Origin: Saccharopolyspora kobensis
GTDB taxonomy: Bacteria; Actinomycetota; Actinomycetes; Mycobacteriales; Pseudonocardiaceae
Reading direction: 5' to 3'
Length of the DNA stretch: 64,000 nucleotides
Assembly (NCBI RefSeq): GCF_900108315.1
Contig: NZ_FNVB01000003.1
Coordinates: 469,404 to 533,403 of the forward strand
Position numbers and translations under genes: made by a program. Below, piece by piece: positions 44,034-52,369 of the stretch. Below the pieces are notes generated by a model. That model made no database searches. It saw only the letters and a list, made by a program, of their open reading frames with translations, and was not told the origin of the DNA. Position 1 is the first letter of the stretch. Every line of letters begins with the position of its first letter.

Positions 44034-44828
44034 ATGCACATCGACCTCAGCAGGAAGACCGCCCTCGTCACCGGTTCCTCAGCGGGCATCGGGTTCTCGA
44101 TCGCTCGCGGCCTCGCCGGTGCGGGCGCCGAAGTCGTCGTCAACGGCCGTTCGGAGGGCACCGTGGCCGCTGCCGTCGACAAGATCCGCGAGGAGTTCCC
44201 GGACGCGGTCGTCCGCGCGGCGGTGGCCGACGTGTCCACCGAGGAGGGCGCCGACCGCGTCGTGGAATCAGCGGGCGACGTCGACGTCCTGGTCAACAAC
44301 CTCGGGATCTTCGGAGCCACCCCGGCGCTGGAGATCACCGACGACGACTGGCGGCGCTACTTCGAGGTCAACGTCCTCGCCGCGGTGCGGCTGACCCGGC
44401 TGCTGCTGCCCGCGATGATCGAGCGCGGCTGGGGACGCGTGCTCAACATCGCCAGCGATTCCGCCGTGGTCATCGCCGAGGAGATGATCCACTACGGCAC
44501 CAGCAAGACCGCGCTGCTCGCGGCCTCCCGCGGGTTCGCCAAGGCCGCCGCGGGCACCGGGGTCACGGTCAACTCGGTCATCGCCGGGCCGACCCACACC
44601 GGTGGTGTGGAGGACTTCGTCTACCAGCTCGTCGACCGGTCGCTGCCGTGGGAGCAGGCGCAGCGCGAGTTCATGCGCGCCAACCGGCCGCAGTCGCTCC
44701 TGCAGCGGCTCATCGAGCCGGAGGAGATCGCGAACATGGTCGTCTACCTCGCCTCACCGCTGGCCTCGGCCACCACGGGCGGCGCGGTGCGCGTGGACGG
44801 CGGCTACGTGGATTCGATCCTGCCCTGA
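44034..44828 (+). CDS. Short-chain dehydrogenase/reductase (FabG-like)
   Basis: A 264-residue SDR: TGSSAGIG cofactor loop, NNLGIFG, catalytic Ser in NIASDS and Tyr/Lys in YGTSK. The ATG at 44034 follows GAGAGG and starts at the family N-terminus (MHIDLSRKTALVTG). Its place at the end of the second biosynthetic region suggests a tailoring or unrelated reductase; the substrate is unknown. A convergent hairpin follows. Confidence 0.86.
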   Translation: MHIDLSRKTALVTGSSAGIGFSIARGLAGAGAEVVVNGRSEGTVAAAVDKIREEFPDAVVRAAVADVSTEEGADRVVESAGDVDVLVNNLGIFGATPALEITDDDWRRYFEVNVLAAVRLTRLLLPAMIERGWGRVLNIASDSAVVIAEEMIHYGTSKTALLAASRGFAKAAAGTGVTVNSVIAGPTHTGGVEDFVYQLVDRSLPWEQAQREFMRANRPQSLLQRLIEPEEIANMVVYLASPLASATTGGAVRVDGGYVDSILP

Positions 44829-44839
44829 CCAGACGCCGA

Positions 44840-44880
44840 GCGGCGTCCCCGACCCGGTTCGCTCGAAGCGGGGACGCCGC
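44840..44880. terminator. Convergent hairpin terminator
   Basis: A 12-bp perfect stem (GCGGCGTCCCCG, 44840-44851, with 44869-44880) and a 17-base loop, just after the SDR stop and before the convergent MFS stop at 44886. Confidence 0.75.
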
Positions 44881-44885
44881 ACCGA

Positions 44886-46208
44886 TCAGGAGAGCAGCCG
44901 CAGCACGGCGGCGATGAGCGCCAGCGCGCCCGCGCCCATGAACACGGCGCAGGCCACTGCCCACAGCTCCCGCCCGGCCCGCGGAACCTTCGCGGCGCTC
45001 GCGGCCCAGATCAGGCACAGCGCGCCCGCCACCACCGCACCGAGCGCGCACACGCCCGCCCACCCGGCCCGGGCGTGCACGACCGCGGCCAGCGCAGAAC
45101 CGATCGCACCGCCGGCGAAGTAGCACGTCATGTACGCGGAGGTGATGCGCCCGCGCGCATCCGGGCGCAGCGCGTAGATCAGCGACTGGTTGGTGATGTG
45201 CACGCCCTGGTGGGCCAGGTCCAGCAGGACGATCCCGGCGATCAGCAGCACCAGGTTGTGCGCGCCCAGCAGCAGCAGCCCCCAGGAAGCCAGCAGCGCG
45301 ACCGCGCCGACGACCGTGGTGTGCGTCGTCAGTCCGCGGTCCGCCAGCCTCCCGGCGAGCTGAGCGGCGACCGCGCCCGCGGCGCCGAACAGGCCGATCA
45401 GCCCGATCTCGCCCTCCGACCAGCCATGACCGGGTCCGGACAGCAGGAATGCGAGCGACGTCCAGAGCACGCTGAAGCAGGCGAAGGCCAGCATCCCGAT
45501 CACCGCGCGCAGCCGCAGGACCGGCTCCTCGACCAGCAACCGGGCGGTGGAGCGCACCAGTCCCGGATAGCTCGAAGCCGCGGTGCCCCGGAACTGCGGG
45601 AGCGAGCGGTGCAGGACCGCGGTCAGGACGAGCATGGCCAGCGCCGCGAGCCAGTAGACCGTCCGCCAGCCCCCGATGGTGGCCAGCGCTCCGGACGCCG
45701 TGCGGGCCAGCAGCATGCCCAGCACCAGACCGGTCATCACGGTGCCGACGACCCGGCCGCGCTGGTGCGGCGAGGCGAGGTCAGCGGCGAAGGGCACGAG
45801 GATCTGCGCCGTGACCGACAGCAGGCCGGTCAGCGCGGCTCCGGCCAGCACCAGCGCACCGTTCGGGGCGATCGCGGTCAGCACCAGCGAGACCGACGTG
45901 GCCGCCGTCAGCCCGCACACCAGGCGACGGCGTTCCAGCAGATCGCCCAGCGGCAGCAGGAACACCAGCCCCAGCGCGTATCCGACCTGGGCGACCGTGA
46001 CGATCAGCGATGCCGAGGCGGCGGTCATGCCCAGATCGCGGGCGATGGTGTCCAGCAGCGGCTGGGCGTAGTAGTTGCTCGCCACGCAGAGCCCGACGGC
46101 CACGGACAGGAGCAGGACCGTGCCGCGCCCCGGGCCGTCGGCGGTGTGCGGGCGGATCTTCGGTGCGGCGTTGCGGAGCGGCGGCTGCTGAGCAGCGGAG
46201 GAAGCCAC
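44886..46208 (-). CDS. MFS transporter (DHA1-like)
   Basis: About 440 residues with 12 predicted membrane segments. ASNYYAQPLLDTIARDLG and the motif-A loop LPLGDLLERRRLV are typical of the MFS multidrug group that includes YybF-like proteins. I chose GTG at 46208 because GGAAGGA lies six bases upstream; a longer frame to 46325 would overlap the divergent LysR gene. It is paired with that LysR regulator, which probably controls it in response to the exported compound. Confidence 0.85.
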   Translation of the reverse strand: MASSAAQQPPLRNAAPKIRPHTADGPGRGTVLLLSVAVGLCVASNYYAQPLLDTIARDLGMTAASASLIVTVAQVGYALGLVFLLPLGDLLERRRLVCGLTAATSVSLVLTAIAPNGALVLAGAALTGLLSVTAQILVPFAADLASPHQRGRVVGTVMTGLVLGMLLARTASGALATIGGWRTVYWLAALAMLVLTAVLHRSLPQFRGTAASSYPGLVRSTARLLVEEPVLRLRAVIGMLAFACFSVLWTSLAFLLSGPGHGWSEGEIGLIGLFGAAGAVAAQLAGRLADRGLTTHTTVVGAVALLASWGLLLLGAHNLVLLIAGIVLLDLAHQGVHITNQSLIYALRPDARGRITSAYMTCYFAGGAIGSALAAVVHARAGWAGVCALGAVVAGALCLIWAASAAKVPRAGRELWAVACAVFMGAGALALIAAVLRLLS

Positions 46209-46301
46209 GGATTTTCCTTCCGGGAGTGCCGATGGGTGGCTGCAGCGCTGGTGGAGCTGGCCGGATCCGGCCTCGCGCCGATGCTCTCCCGGTCGAGGTC
46301 C

Positions 46302-46334
46302 ATCGGTCCAACAGGTTGTTGCCATGGAACCGAT
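46302..46334. promoter_or_regulatory. Candidate LysR binding site
   Basis: ATCGGT (46302-46307) and ACCGAT (46329-46334) form an inverted repeat flanking CAACAGGTTG in the divergent MFS/LysR region. Spacing is wide, so this is only a candidate. Confidence 0.3.
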
Positions 46335-46353
46335 CGGAGATCACGATGGATGC

Positions 46354-47226
46354 GTGGAACTCCGCCAGCTCTCCTACGTCGTCGCGGTCGCCGAGACCGG
46401 CAGCTTCACCAGGGCCGCGCAGCGCTGCTTCGTCGTCCAGTCCGCGCTCAGCGAGCAGATCGCCCGGCTGGAGAGCGAGCTGGGCGTCCGGCTGTTCGAG
46501 CGCACCAGCCGCCGCGTCCAGATCACCCCGGCCGGCGAGGGGTTCCTCGGACCCGCCCGGGAGGCGCTGGCCGCCGCCGAGCGCGCCCGCAGCGAAGCAG
46601 TCGCCCGCAGCAGCGAGATCCGGGGCAGCCTGGTCATCGGCAGCATCGCTCCGCTCACCGCGGTGAACCTGCCCGATCTGCTCGCCGGCTACCGGGAGAA
46701 GCACCCGGCGGTTCGGGTGACCCTGCGCTCATCCCTGGTCCGGGACCAGTTGCAGCAGGTCCGCGAGCGCACCTGCGACATCGCTTTCGTCGACATCGGC
46801 ACGGGTGAGCTCCCCCGCGGGTTCGCCGGGCGCGTGCTCAAGAACGACGACCTCGTCGCCATCGTCCCGCACGGCCACCGGCTGGCCGGGTCCAAGGTGG
46901 TCACGCCCGCGCAGCTGGCGGAGGAGGACATGGTCGACATGCCGCTCCGCTCGGGCATCCGGGGCCACAACGACGCCGCGTTCGCCGCGGCCGGGGTCAC
47001 CCGCACCGTCGCCTTCGAGGCCGACACCATGGCGATGCTGGAGCAGCTCGTCGCGCGCGGCCTGGGCCTCGGCGTGGTCTTCGCCGCCGTCGCCGCCCGG
47101 ATGTCCACCGTGGACAGCATTCCGACCGCCGGGATCGCATCCCGCACGGTCCAGGCGGTCTCGCTCGCCTCCGGAATCTCCCCCGCCGCACGGGCGTTCC
47201 TGGAGCTGCTCGACGAACACCGGTGA
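46354..47226 (+). CDS. LysR-family regulator
   Basis: A 290-residue LysR regulator. The N-terminal winged helix begins MELRQLSYVVAVAETGSFTRAAQRC and continues QSALSEQIARLESELGVRLFER; the rest is a periplasmic-binding-like effector domain. GTG at 46354 places the start exactly at the family N-terminus; ATG at 46324 would add ten residues. It is divergent from the MFS transporter and likely regulates it. Confidence 0.9.
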   Translation: MELRQLSYVVAVAETGSFTRAAQRCFVVQSALSEQIARLESELGVRLFERTSRRVQITPAGEGFLGPAREALAAAERARSEAVARSSEIRGSLVIGSIAPLTAVNLPDLLAGYREKHPAVRVTLRSSLVRDQLQQVRERTCDIAFVDIGTGELPRGFAGRVLKNDDLVAIVPHGHRLAGSKVVTPAQLAEEDMVDMPLRSGIRGHNDAAFAAAGVTRTVAFEADTMAMLEQLVARGLGLGVVFAAVAARMSTVDSIPTAGIASRTVQAVSLASGISPAARAFLELLDEHR

Positions 47227-47313
47227 TCGTCCACAGCGGACGATCACGCCGAATCGATGCCGGGCGCGTTCGGCCCGCGGCGACATCATCGGCCCGCGCC
47301 TTCATGAGGCGCA

Positions 47314-47372
47314 TGCAACTATCTCGCACGTCACAGTACCTGCAAATTGAACTAGGCCGCGCGTGCAACTAT
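47314..47372. promoter_or_regulatory. Direct repeats TGCAACTAT upstream of MFS/AKR operon
   Basis: TGCAACTAT occurs at 47314-47322 and 47364-47372, 50 bases apart (about five helical turns), with a degenerate TGCAAATTG between them at 47341. They precede the MFS start by 50 and 100 bases. They look like operator copies for an unlinked regulator. Confidence 0.5.
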
Positions 47373-47421
47373 TGTCGACGCCTGTAAGACACAGACGCAG
47401 TCGCACAGGAAAGGCCTCGAC

Positions 47422-48627
47422 ATGCCTCTCGCGCTCCTGGCCCTGGCCATCGGGGCCTTCGGGATCGGCACCACCGAATTCGTGATCATGGGCGTGCTCC
47501 CGCAGGTCGCGGGCGAGTTCGGCGTCAGCATCCCCGCCGCGGGCTGGCTGGTGTCCGGCTACGCGCTCGGCGTCGTCGTCGGCGCGCCGATCCTCACGGT
47601 CCTGGGCACCAAGGTGTCCCGCAAGAAGATGCTCCTGTTCCTGATGGGCGTCTTCATCGCGGGCAACGCGCTGTCCGCCATCGCCCCGACCTTCGCCGTC
47701 ATGCTCCTCGGCCGGGTCGTCGCCTCCTTCGCGCACGGCGCGTTCTTCGGCATCGGCTCGGTGGTCGCCGCCGGCCTGGTCGCCCCGGCGAAGAAGGCCT
47801 CGGCCATCTCGCTGATGTTCATGGGGCTGACCGTCGCCAACATCATCGGCGTGCCCGGCGGCACCTACATCGGGCAGGCCGCGGGCTGGCGGGTCACCTT
47901 CGGCATCGTCGCGCTGCTCGGCGTGGTCGGCTTCCTCGGCGTCGCCGCGCTCGTCCCGGAGCAGGGCAAGCCCCAGGCCGCGAAGATCCGCACCGAGTTC
48001 GCCGCGTTCCGCAACGTGCAGGTCTGGCTCGCGATGGCGATGACCGTCCTGGGCTACGGCGGCGTGTTCGCCGCGATCACCTACATCGCGCCGATGATGA
48101 CCGACGTGGCCGGCTACTCCGAGGGCGGCGTGACCTGGCTGCTGGTGCTGTTCGGCATCGGCATGTTCCTGGGCAACCTGCTCGGCGGCAAGTTCGCCGA
48201 CAAGGCCCTGCTGCCCATGCTGTTCGTCGCGCTCGCAGCCCTGTCCGGCACCCTGCTGCTGTTCACGGTCACCGCGCACAGCCAGGTCCTCGCCGCGATC
48301 ACCCTGCCCGTCATCGGCGCGCTGGGCTTCGCGACCGTGCCGCCGCTGCAGAAGTGGATCCTCGACCAGGCATCCGCTGCGCCGACCCTGGCATCGGCCG
48401 CCAACATCGGCGCCTTCAACCTCGGCAACGCCCTCGCCGCCTGGCTCGGCGGTGTCGTGATCGCCGCCGGGTACGGCTACACCTCGCCCAACTGGGTCGG
48501 GGCCGTCCTGGCAGCCACCGCGCTGCTGCTGTCGTTCCTCGCGGCCTTCCTCGACCGCCGCACCCGGGCGGCCGCACCCAGCGCTCCCGCCGGCATCGCA
48601 GCGCCGGTGGCCGCGGCCCAGCGCTGA
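47422..48627 (+). CDS. MFS transporter (AraJ/YdhP-like, DHA1)
   Basis: A 401-residue, 12-TM transporter. GTTEFVIMGVLPQVAGEFG in helix 1 and SGYALGVVVGAP in helix 2 are characteristic of the arabinose/drug efflux YdhP group. Start ATG at 47422 follows AGGAAAGG. It forms an operon with an aldo/keto reductase 34 bases downstream, a common pairing in actinomycetes. The exported compound is unknown. Confidence 0.9.
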   Translation: MPLALLALAIGAFGIGTTEFVIMGVLPQVAGEFGVSIPAAGWLVSGYALGVVVGAPILTVLGTKVSRKKMLLFLMGVFIAGNALSAIAPTFAVMLLGRVVASFAHGAFFGIGSVVAAGLVAPAKKASAISLMFMGLTVANIIGVPGGTYIGQAAGWRVTFGIVALLGVVGFLGVAALVPEQGKPQAAKIRTEFAAFRNVQVWLAMAMTVLGYGGVFAAITYIAPMMTDVAGYSEGGVTWLLVLFGIGMFLGNLLGGKFADKALLPMLFVALAALSGTLLLFTVTAHSQVLAAITLPVIGALGFATVPPLQKWILDQASAAPTLASAANIGAFNLGNALAAWLGGVVIAAGYGYTSPNWVGAVLAATALLLSFLAAFLDRRTRAAAPSAPAGIAAPVAAAQR

Positions 48628-48661
48628 GCCCGCACCGAATCAACAGGAGTTCCGAACGATC

Positions 48662-49480
48662 ATGGTTCCCAACGTCAGCCTCAACAACGGCATCGAGATC
48701 CCGCAGCTCGGCTTCGGCGTCTTCCAGGTCCCGGACGCCGAGACCACCGCCGCCGTCACCGCCGCCCTGGAGGCCGGATACCGCTCCATCGACACCGCCG
48801 CCGTCTACGGGAACGAAGCAGGCGTCGGCCGCGCCATCGCCGAGTCGGGCATCCCCCGCGACGAGCTGTTCATCACCACCAAGCTGTGGAACGCCGACCA
48901 GGGCTACGACTCGACCCTCGCGGCCTTCGACCGCAGCCTGGCCGAGCTCGGGCTGGACCACGTGGACATGTACCTCATCCACTGGCCGACGCCAGCGCGC
49001 GACCTCTACCCGGCCACCTGGAAGGCGATCGAGAAGCTGGTCGCCGACGGCCGCGTCCGCGCCGCCGGTGTCTCGAACTTCCAGCCCGCGCACCTGCGGC
49101 GGCTGCTCGACAGCAGCTCGCTGGTCCCGGTGGTCAACCAGGTCGAGCTGCACCCGGGCCTCCAGCAGCGCGAGCTGCGCGCCCTGCACGCCGAGCACGG
49201 CATCGCCACCGAGGCCTGGAGCCCGCTGGCCCAGGGCGCGATGCTGCGGGAGAGCGCGCTGACCGACATCGCGGAGCGGCACGGCAAGTCGCCCGCCCAG
49301 GTCGTCATCCGCTGGCACCTGCAGCTCGGCAACATCGTGATCCCGAAGTCGGTCACCCCGTCCCGCATCCGCCAGAACATCGACGTCTTCGACTTCGTCC
49401 TGTCCGAGGAGGAGATGACCGCGATCGCCGGTCTCGACCGCGGCCTGCGCACCGGCCCGGACCCCGACACCCTCAACTGA
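48662..49480 (+). CDS. Aldo/keto reductase (2,5-diketo-gluconate reductase group)
   Basis: A 272-residue AKR barrel. The tetrad is visible: Asp in SIDTAAVYGNE with the catalytic Tyr, Lys in TTKLWN, and His in LIHWP. IPKSVTPSRIRQN is the C-terminal NADPH-binding segment. It reduces small aldehydes or ketones with NADPH. It follows the YdhP-like transporter in one operon and ends at a convergent terminator. Confidence 0.91.
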   Translation: MVPNVSLNNGIEIPQLGFGVFQVPDAETTAAVTAALEAGYRSIDTAAVYGNEAGVGRAIAESGIPRDELFITTKLWNADQGYDSTLAAFDRSLAELGLDHVDMYLIHWPTPARDLYPATWKAIEKLVADGRVRAAGVSNFQPAHLRRLLDSSSLVPVVNQVELHPGLQQRELRALHAEHGIATEAWSPLAQGAMLRESALTDIAERHGKSPAQVVIRWHLQLGNIVIPKSVTPSRIRQNIDVFDFVLSEEEMTAIAGLDRGLRTGPDPDTLN

Positions 49481-49486
49481 TCAGCC

Positions 49487-49527
49487 GAGGTTCGCGCGGG
49501 CGCGCGATCCCCGCCCGCGCGAACCTC
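49487..49527. terminator. Convergent hairpin terminator
   Basis: A 14-bp perfect stem (GAGGTTCGCGCGGG, 49487-49500, with 49514-49527) between the AKR stop and the end of the seven-gene minus-strand sugar operon. Confidence 0.8.
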
Positions 49528-49554
49528 CCGCTCGCGCACTTCTGCTCGCAGTGA

Positions 49555-50484
49555 TCAGTTTCCGTCGGCCCAGTCCAGGAACCGGGCCGGGTTCTCCACC
49601 ACGACCAGCTCCGCCAGTTCGGCACCGCCTTCCCGGACCAACCGGGGCAGGAACCGCGCGGGCAGGTACGCCAGGCCCGGGAGCCCGCCGTAGGCGCGGT
49701 ACCTGCTGCGGCGGGCGACATCGCCGCCGAGCAGCAGGCGCCGGGCACCACCGCGCTCGGCGGTGGCGAGCAGGCAGTCCAGGACCGCCGAGTCCGGGCG
49801 ATCGCGGTGCCGGGCCATGCCGTCGTAGCCCAGGTACGCACCGGCCGAGCAGAGCTCGGCGTGCAGGCCGGGGTCCGGGTTGCGGTCGGCGTGGGCCAGC
49901 ACCACGCGGTCGGCCCGCACTCCGCGGGAGCCCAGCTCGTCCAGCACCTCGAAAGCGGCGCTGCCGTGTTCGAGGTGCACCATCACCGGCGCTCCGGTAG
50001 CCGCGTGCGCGACTGCGACCGCGCCCAGAACCCGGCGCTCGAACGCGGAGATCGACCAGTAGCCGATGCCCGCCTTCAGCACTCCGGCGCGGATCCCGGT
50101 GCCCGTTCCGTCCACATCGGACATCCCGGTGACCAGCTCGGCGGTGAACCGCTCGGCCAGCGCCTCCTCGGTGCTCGCCAGCAGCGGATGTCCGTCGGGG
50201 TAGTGCGCCTGCCGGTGCGCACCGGTGGTCGCGACCACGTGCAGGCCGGTGCGCTCGGCGATCCGGGCCATACCGGCCGGATCCCGGCCGAGGCCGATCG
50301 GCGTCGCCTCGACCAGCGCATCGATCCCGGCCTCGCGCAGGCTCTGCGCCTCCTGCCCGCTGCGCAGCTCGTCGTCCAGCTCGTCGCCCGGCAGCAGCGG
50401 TGACACCTGGAACAGGTGCTCGTGGTAGTCGGTGCGACCGAGCGCCTGCGCGGGCACGTCGCCGAGCACGGTGCGGACCGTCAT
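49555..50484 (-). CDS. Phosphotriesterase-family hydrolase (probable lactonase)
   Basis: A 309-residue amidohydrolase-fold enzyme. The metal site is intact by eye: HEH in DYHEHLF, the bridging Lys in GVLKAGIG, His in VHLEHG and VLAHADR, and Asp in LLGGDVARR. Bacterial relatives often hydrolyse sugar or phospho-sugar lactones. Here it overlaps (ATGA) a shikimate-dehydrogenase-like gene and ends an operon with an Rbs-type transporter, so a sugar-acid lactone is the likely substrate. Confidence 0.84.
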   Translation of the reverse strand: MTVRTVLGDVPAQALGRTDYHEHLFQVSPLLPGDELDDELRSGQEAQSLREAGIDALVEATPIGLGRDPAGMARIAERTGLHVVATTGAHRQAHYPDGHPLLASTEEALAERFTAELVTGMSDVDGTGTGIRAGVLKAGIGYWSISAFERRVLGAVAVAHAATGAPVMVHLEHGSAAFEVLDELGSRGVRADRVVLAHADRNPDPGLHAELCSAGAYLGYDGMARHRDRPDSAVLDCLLATAERGGARRLLLGGDVARRSRYRAYGGLPGLAYLPARFLPRLVREGGAELAELVVVENPARFLDWADGN

Positions 50485-51404
50485 CGCACCGCCTCGGCCG
50501 CCGCGGCGAGCCGGCCGACGGTGCCCTCGTCCAGTTCCAGGTCGAAGACCTCCGCGATCACCTGCGACCAGCCGTGGATGAAGTACCGCCAGCCGTCCAC
50601 GACGGTGAGCCCGGCCGCCGCCTCGCCCGCCCGGGCCTGGCCGAGGAACTCCAGGCTCCCCCGGTAGTTCAGCTCCCACACGACGGCGCGGTCCGGCCAC
50701 CGGACCGCGTCCGACACCGGCGAGCCGGGCCGGTCCTTGCCCAGTCCGGTGGCGTTGACGACGAGGCTGCCCGGCGGGCAGGCCGCGACCAGCTCATCGG
50801 CCGGGCCGTCGGCGACCGCGGTCACCACGTTCCCGGTGTCCAGTCCGCCCCGGCGCAGCACCTCGACCAGCTCCGACAAGCGGCGCGGATCGGTGTCGGT
50901 GCACACGATCCGGCGCGGGCGGTCGGCGCGCCCCGCCAGGTACCAGGCGATCGCCGTGCCCGCCCCGCCCGCGCCCAGGCACAGCAGGTCCGCGCCGGTC
51001 GTGGCGAAGTGGTCCGGGGCGAGGAACTCCTCGAGGGAGAGCCCGGCGGTGATCGGGTCCTTCGCGTGCCCGACCAGCGCGGAACCGCGCTTGGACACCG
51101 AGGAGATCTCGCCGCAGCGGGTGGCGAACTCGTCCAGCTCGGCGAACATGTCGGCGGCCGCGTCGTGCACCCCGATCTTGTGCGTGGTGATCAGCGCACC
51201 GCGCAGACCGGGGTCGTCGCGGATCGCGCCGATCGTCTCGCGGTACTGCTCGCGGGTCGCACCGACCGGGAGGTCGAAGCCGACCAGCCGGTCCGAGGGC
51301 AACCCGAGAACGCGGGCCCACGCCGGGAAGACCTCGCGGATCGAGGACTGCCCGGTGCTCACCCCGACGAAGCCCATCGCAGCGTCGTCGTTCAGCTCGG
51401 TCAT
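50481..51404 (-). CDS. Shikimate/quinate dehydrogenase-family oxidoreductase
   Basis: A 307-residue protein with the AroE fold. The catalytic Lys is in TTHKIGVHD and the paired Asp in GHAKDP; the NAD(P) loop is GAGGAGTAIA. The usual NTD motif around that Asp is changed to AKD and the Lys context differs from VTxPxK, so it is probably not the biosynthetic AroE. Coupled by ATGA to both neighbours in a carbohydrate-transport operon, it may oxidise a cyclic polyol or sugar acid. Confidence 0.8.
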   Translation of the reverse strand: MTELNDDAAMGFVGVSTGQSSIREVFPAWARVLGLPSDRLVGFDLPVGATREQYRETIGAIRDDPGLRGALITTHKIGVHDAAADMFAELDEFATRCGEISSVSKRGSALVGHAKDPITAGLSLEEFLAPDHFATTGADLLCLGAGGAGTAIAWYLAGRADRPRRIVCTDTDPRRLSELVEVLRRGGLDTGNVVTAVADGPADELVAACPPGSLVVNATGLGKDRPGSPVSDAVRWPDRAVVWELNYRGSLEFLGQARAGEAAAGLTVVDGWRYFIHGWSQVIAEVFDLELDEGTVGRLAAAAEAVR

Positions 51405-52369
51405 GCGGTCCTCTCCTCGATCAGAACTGGGTTCTCCGGGGTGCGGCCGGAGATGACGTCGAGCACGGCGCGCACCGCACCCGTGCCCATGCGATCCACG
51501 GCCTCCACCGTCTGCGCGCCGGCGTGCGGGGTGAGCACCACGCGGTCGCTCAGGTCGGGGGCGAGCAGCGGGCTCGCCCCGCCTGCCGCCTCCCCCGCCA
51601 GCGTGTCCGCCGCGTACGCGGCGAGCTGCCCGGAGCGGAGCGCATCGGCCACGGCCTGCTCGTCGACGAGATCCGCTCGCGCGGTGTTCACCACGATCAG
51701 GCCGGGCTTCACCGACGCCAACCAGGTCCGGTCCACCAGCTGCTGCCCTCCCGGGGCGTGCAGCGTCACCGCATCGCACTCGGCCGCCAGCTCGGCGAGC
51801 CCGGCGCTGCGCACGCCGAGCACCTCGAACACCACCGGGTCCAGGTGCGGGTCGTGGCCGAGCACGCGAGTGCCGAAACCGCGAGCCCGGCGCACCACAC
51901 CGCGGCCGATCCGGCCGAGCCCGGCCACCCCGAGCACCAGGGTGCCCAGCTCCCGGCCGCGCCGGGTCCGCCACGAACCGGCGCGCACCGCGCGGTCACC
52001 GGCGGCCACTCCGCGCAACGCCGCGAGCAGCAGCGCGATCGTCAGGTCCGCAACGGCCTCGCTGTTGGCTCCCGGGGTGTTGGTGACCGTGATGCCCCGC
52101 CTGGCGGCGGCTGCGAGGTCCACGCTGTCCACTCCGACGCCGTAGCGCGCGATCACCTTCAGCCGGGGCGCGGCGGCCAGGTGCTCATCGGTGATCGGTG
52201 CGGTGCCGGCGATCCAGGCGACCGCCTCGGCCAGCGGCCCGGCCAGCTCGGCCGGATCGTGCACCGTGGACCCGCGGACCACCCGCAGGCCCGCCGCGGT
52301 CAGCTCGTCCGCGCAGGGCACCGCGCCGCTGCCGAACGACCGCGAGGTCACCAGAACCGTGCCGCTCAT
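51401..52369 (-). CDS. D-2-hydroxyacid dehydrogenase (SerA/phosphoglycerate-DH type)
   Basis: A 322-residue NAD-dependent dehydrogenase. The loop GVAGLGRIG binds NAD, and the catalytic Arg (VNTARADLV), Glu (DTLAGEAAGG region) and His (TPHAGAQT) are present. There is no regulatory ACT domain. It oxidises or reduces a 2-hydroxy acid. ATGA overlaps on both sides place it in the middle of the transporter operon. Confidence 0.86.
   Translation of the reverse strand: MSGTVLVTSRSFGSGAVPCADELTAAGLRVVRGSTVHDPAELAGPLAEAVAWIAGTAPITDEHLAAAPRLKVIARYGVGVDSVDLAAAARRGITVTNTPGANSEAVADLTIALLLAALRGVAAGDRAVRAGSWRTRRGRELGTLVLGVAGLGRIGRGVVRRARGFGTRVLGHDPHLDPVVFEVLGVRSAGLAELAAECDAVTLHAPGGQQLVDRTWLASVKPGLIVVNTARADLVDEQAVADALRSGQLAAYAADTLAGEAAGGASPLLAPDLSDRVVLTPHAGAQTVEAVDRMGTGAVRAVLDVISGRTPENPVLIEERTA

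Noticed and set aside
50481-51404. Biosynthetic shikimate dehydrogenase AroE
   Set aside because: Altered NTD motif and location in a sugar-transport operon argue for a catabolic relative.
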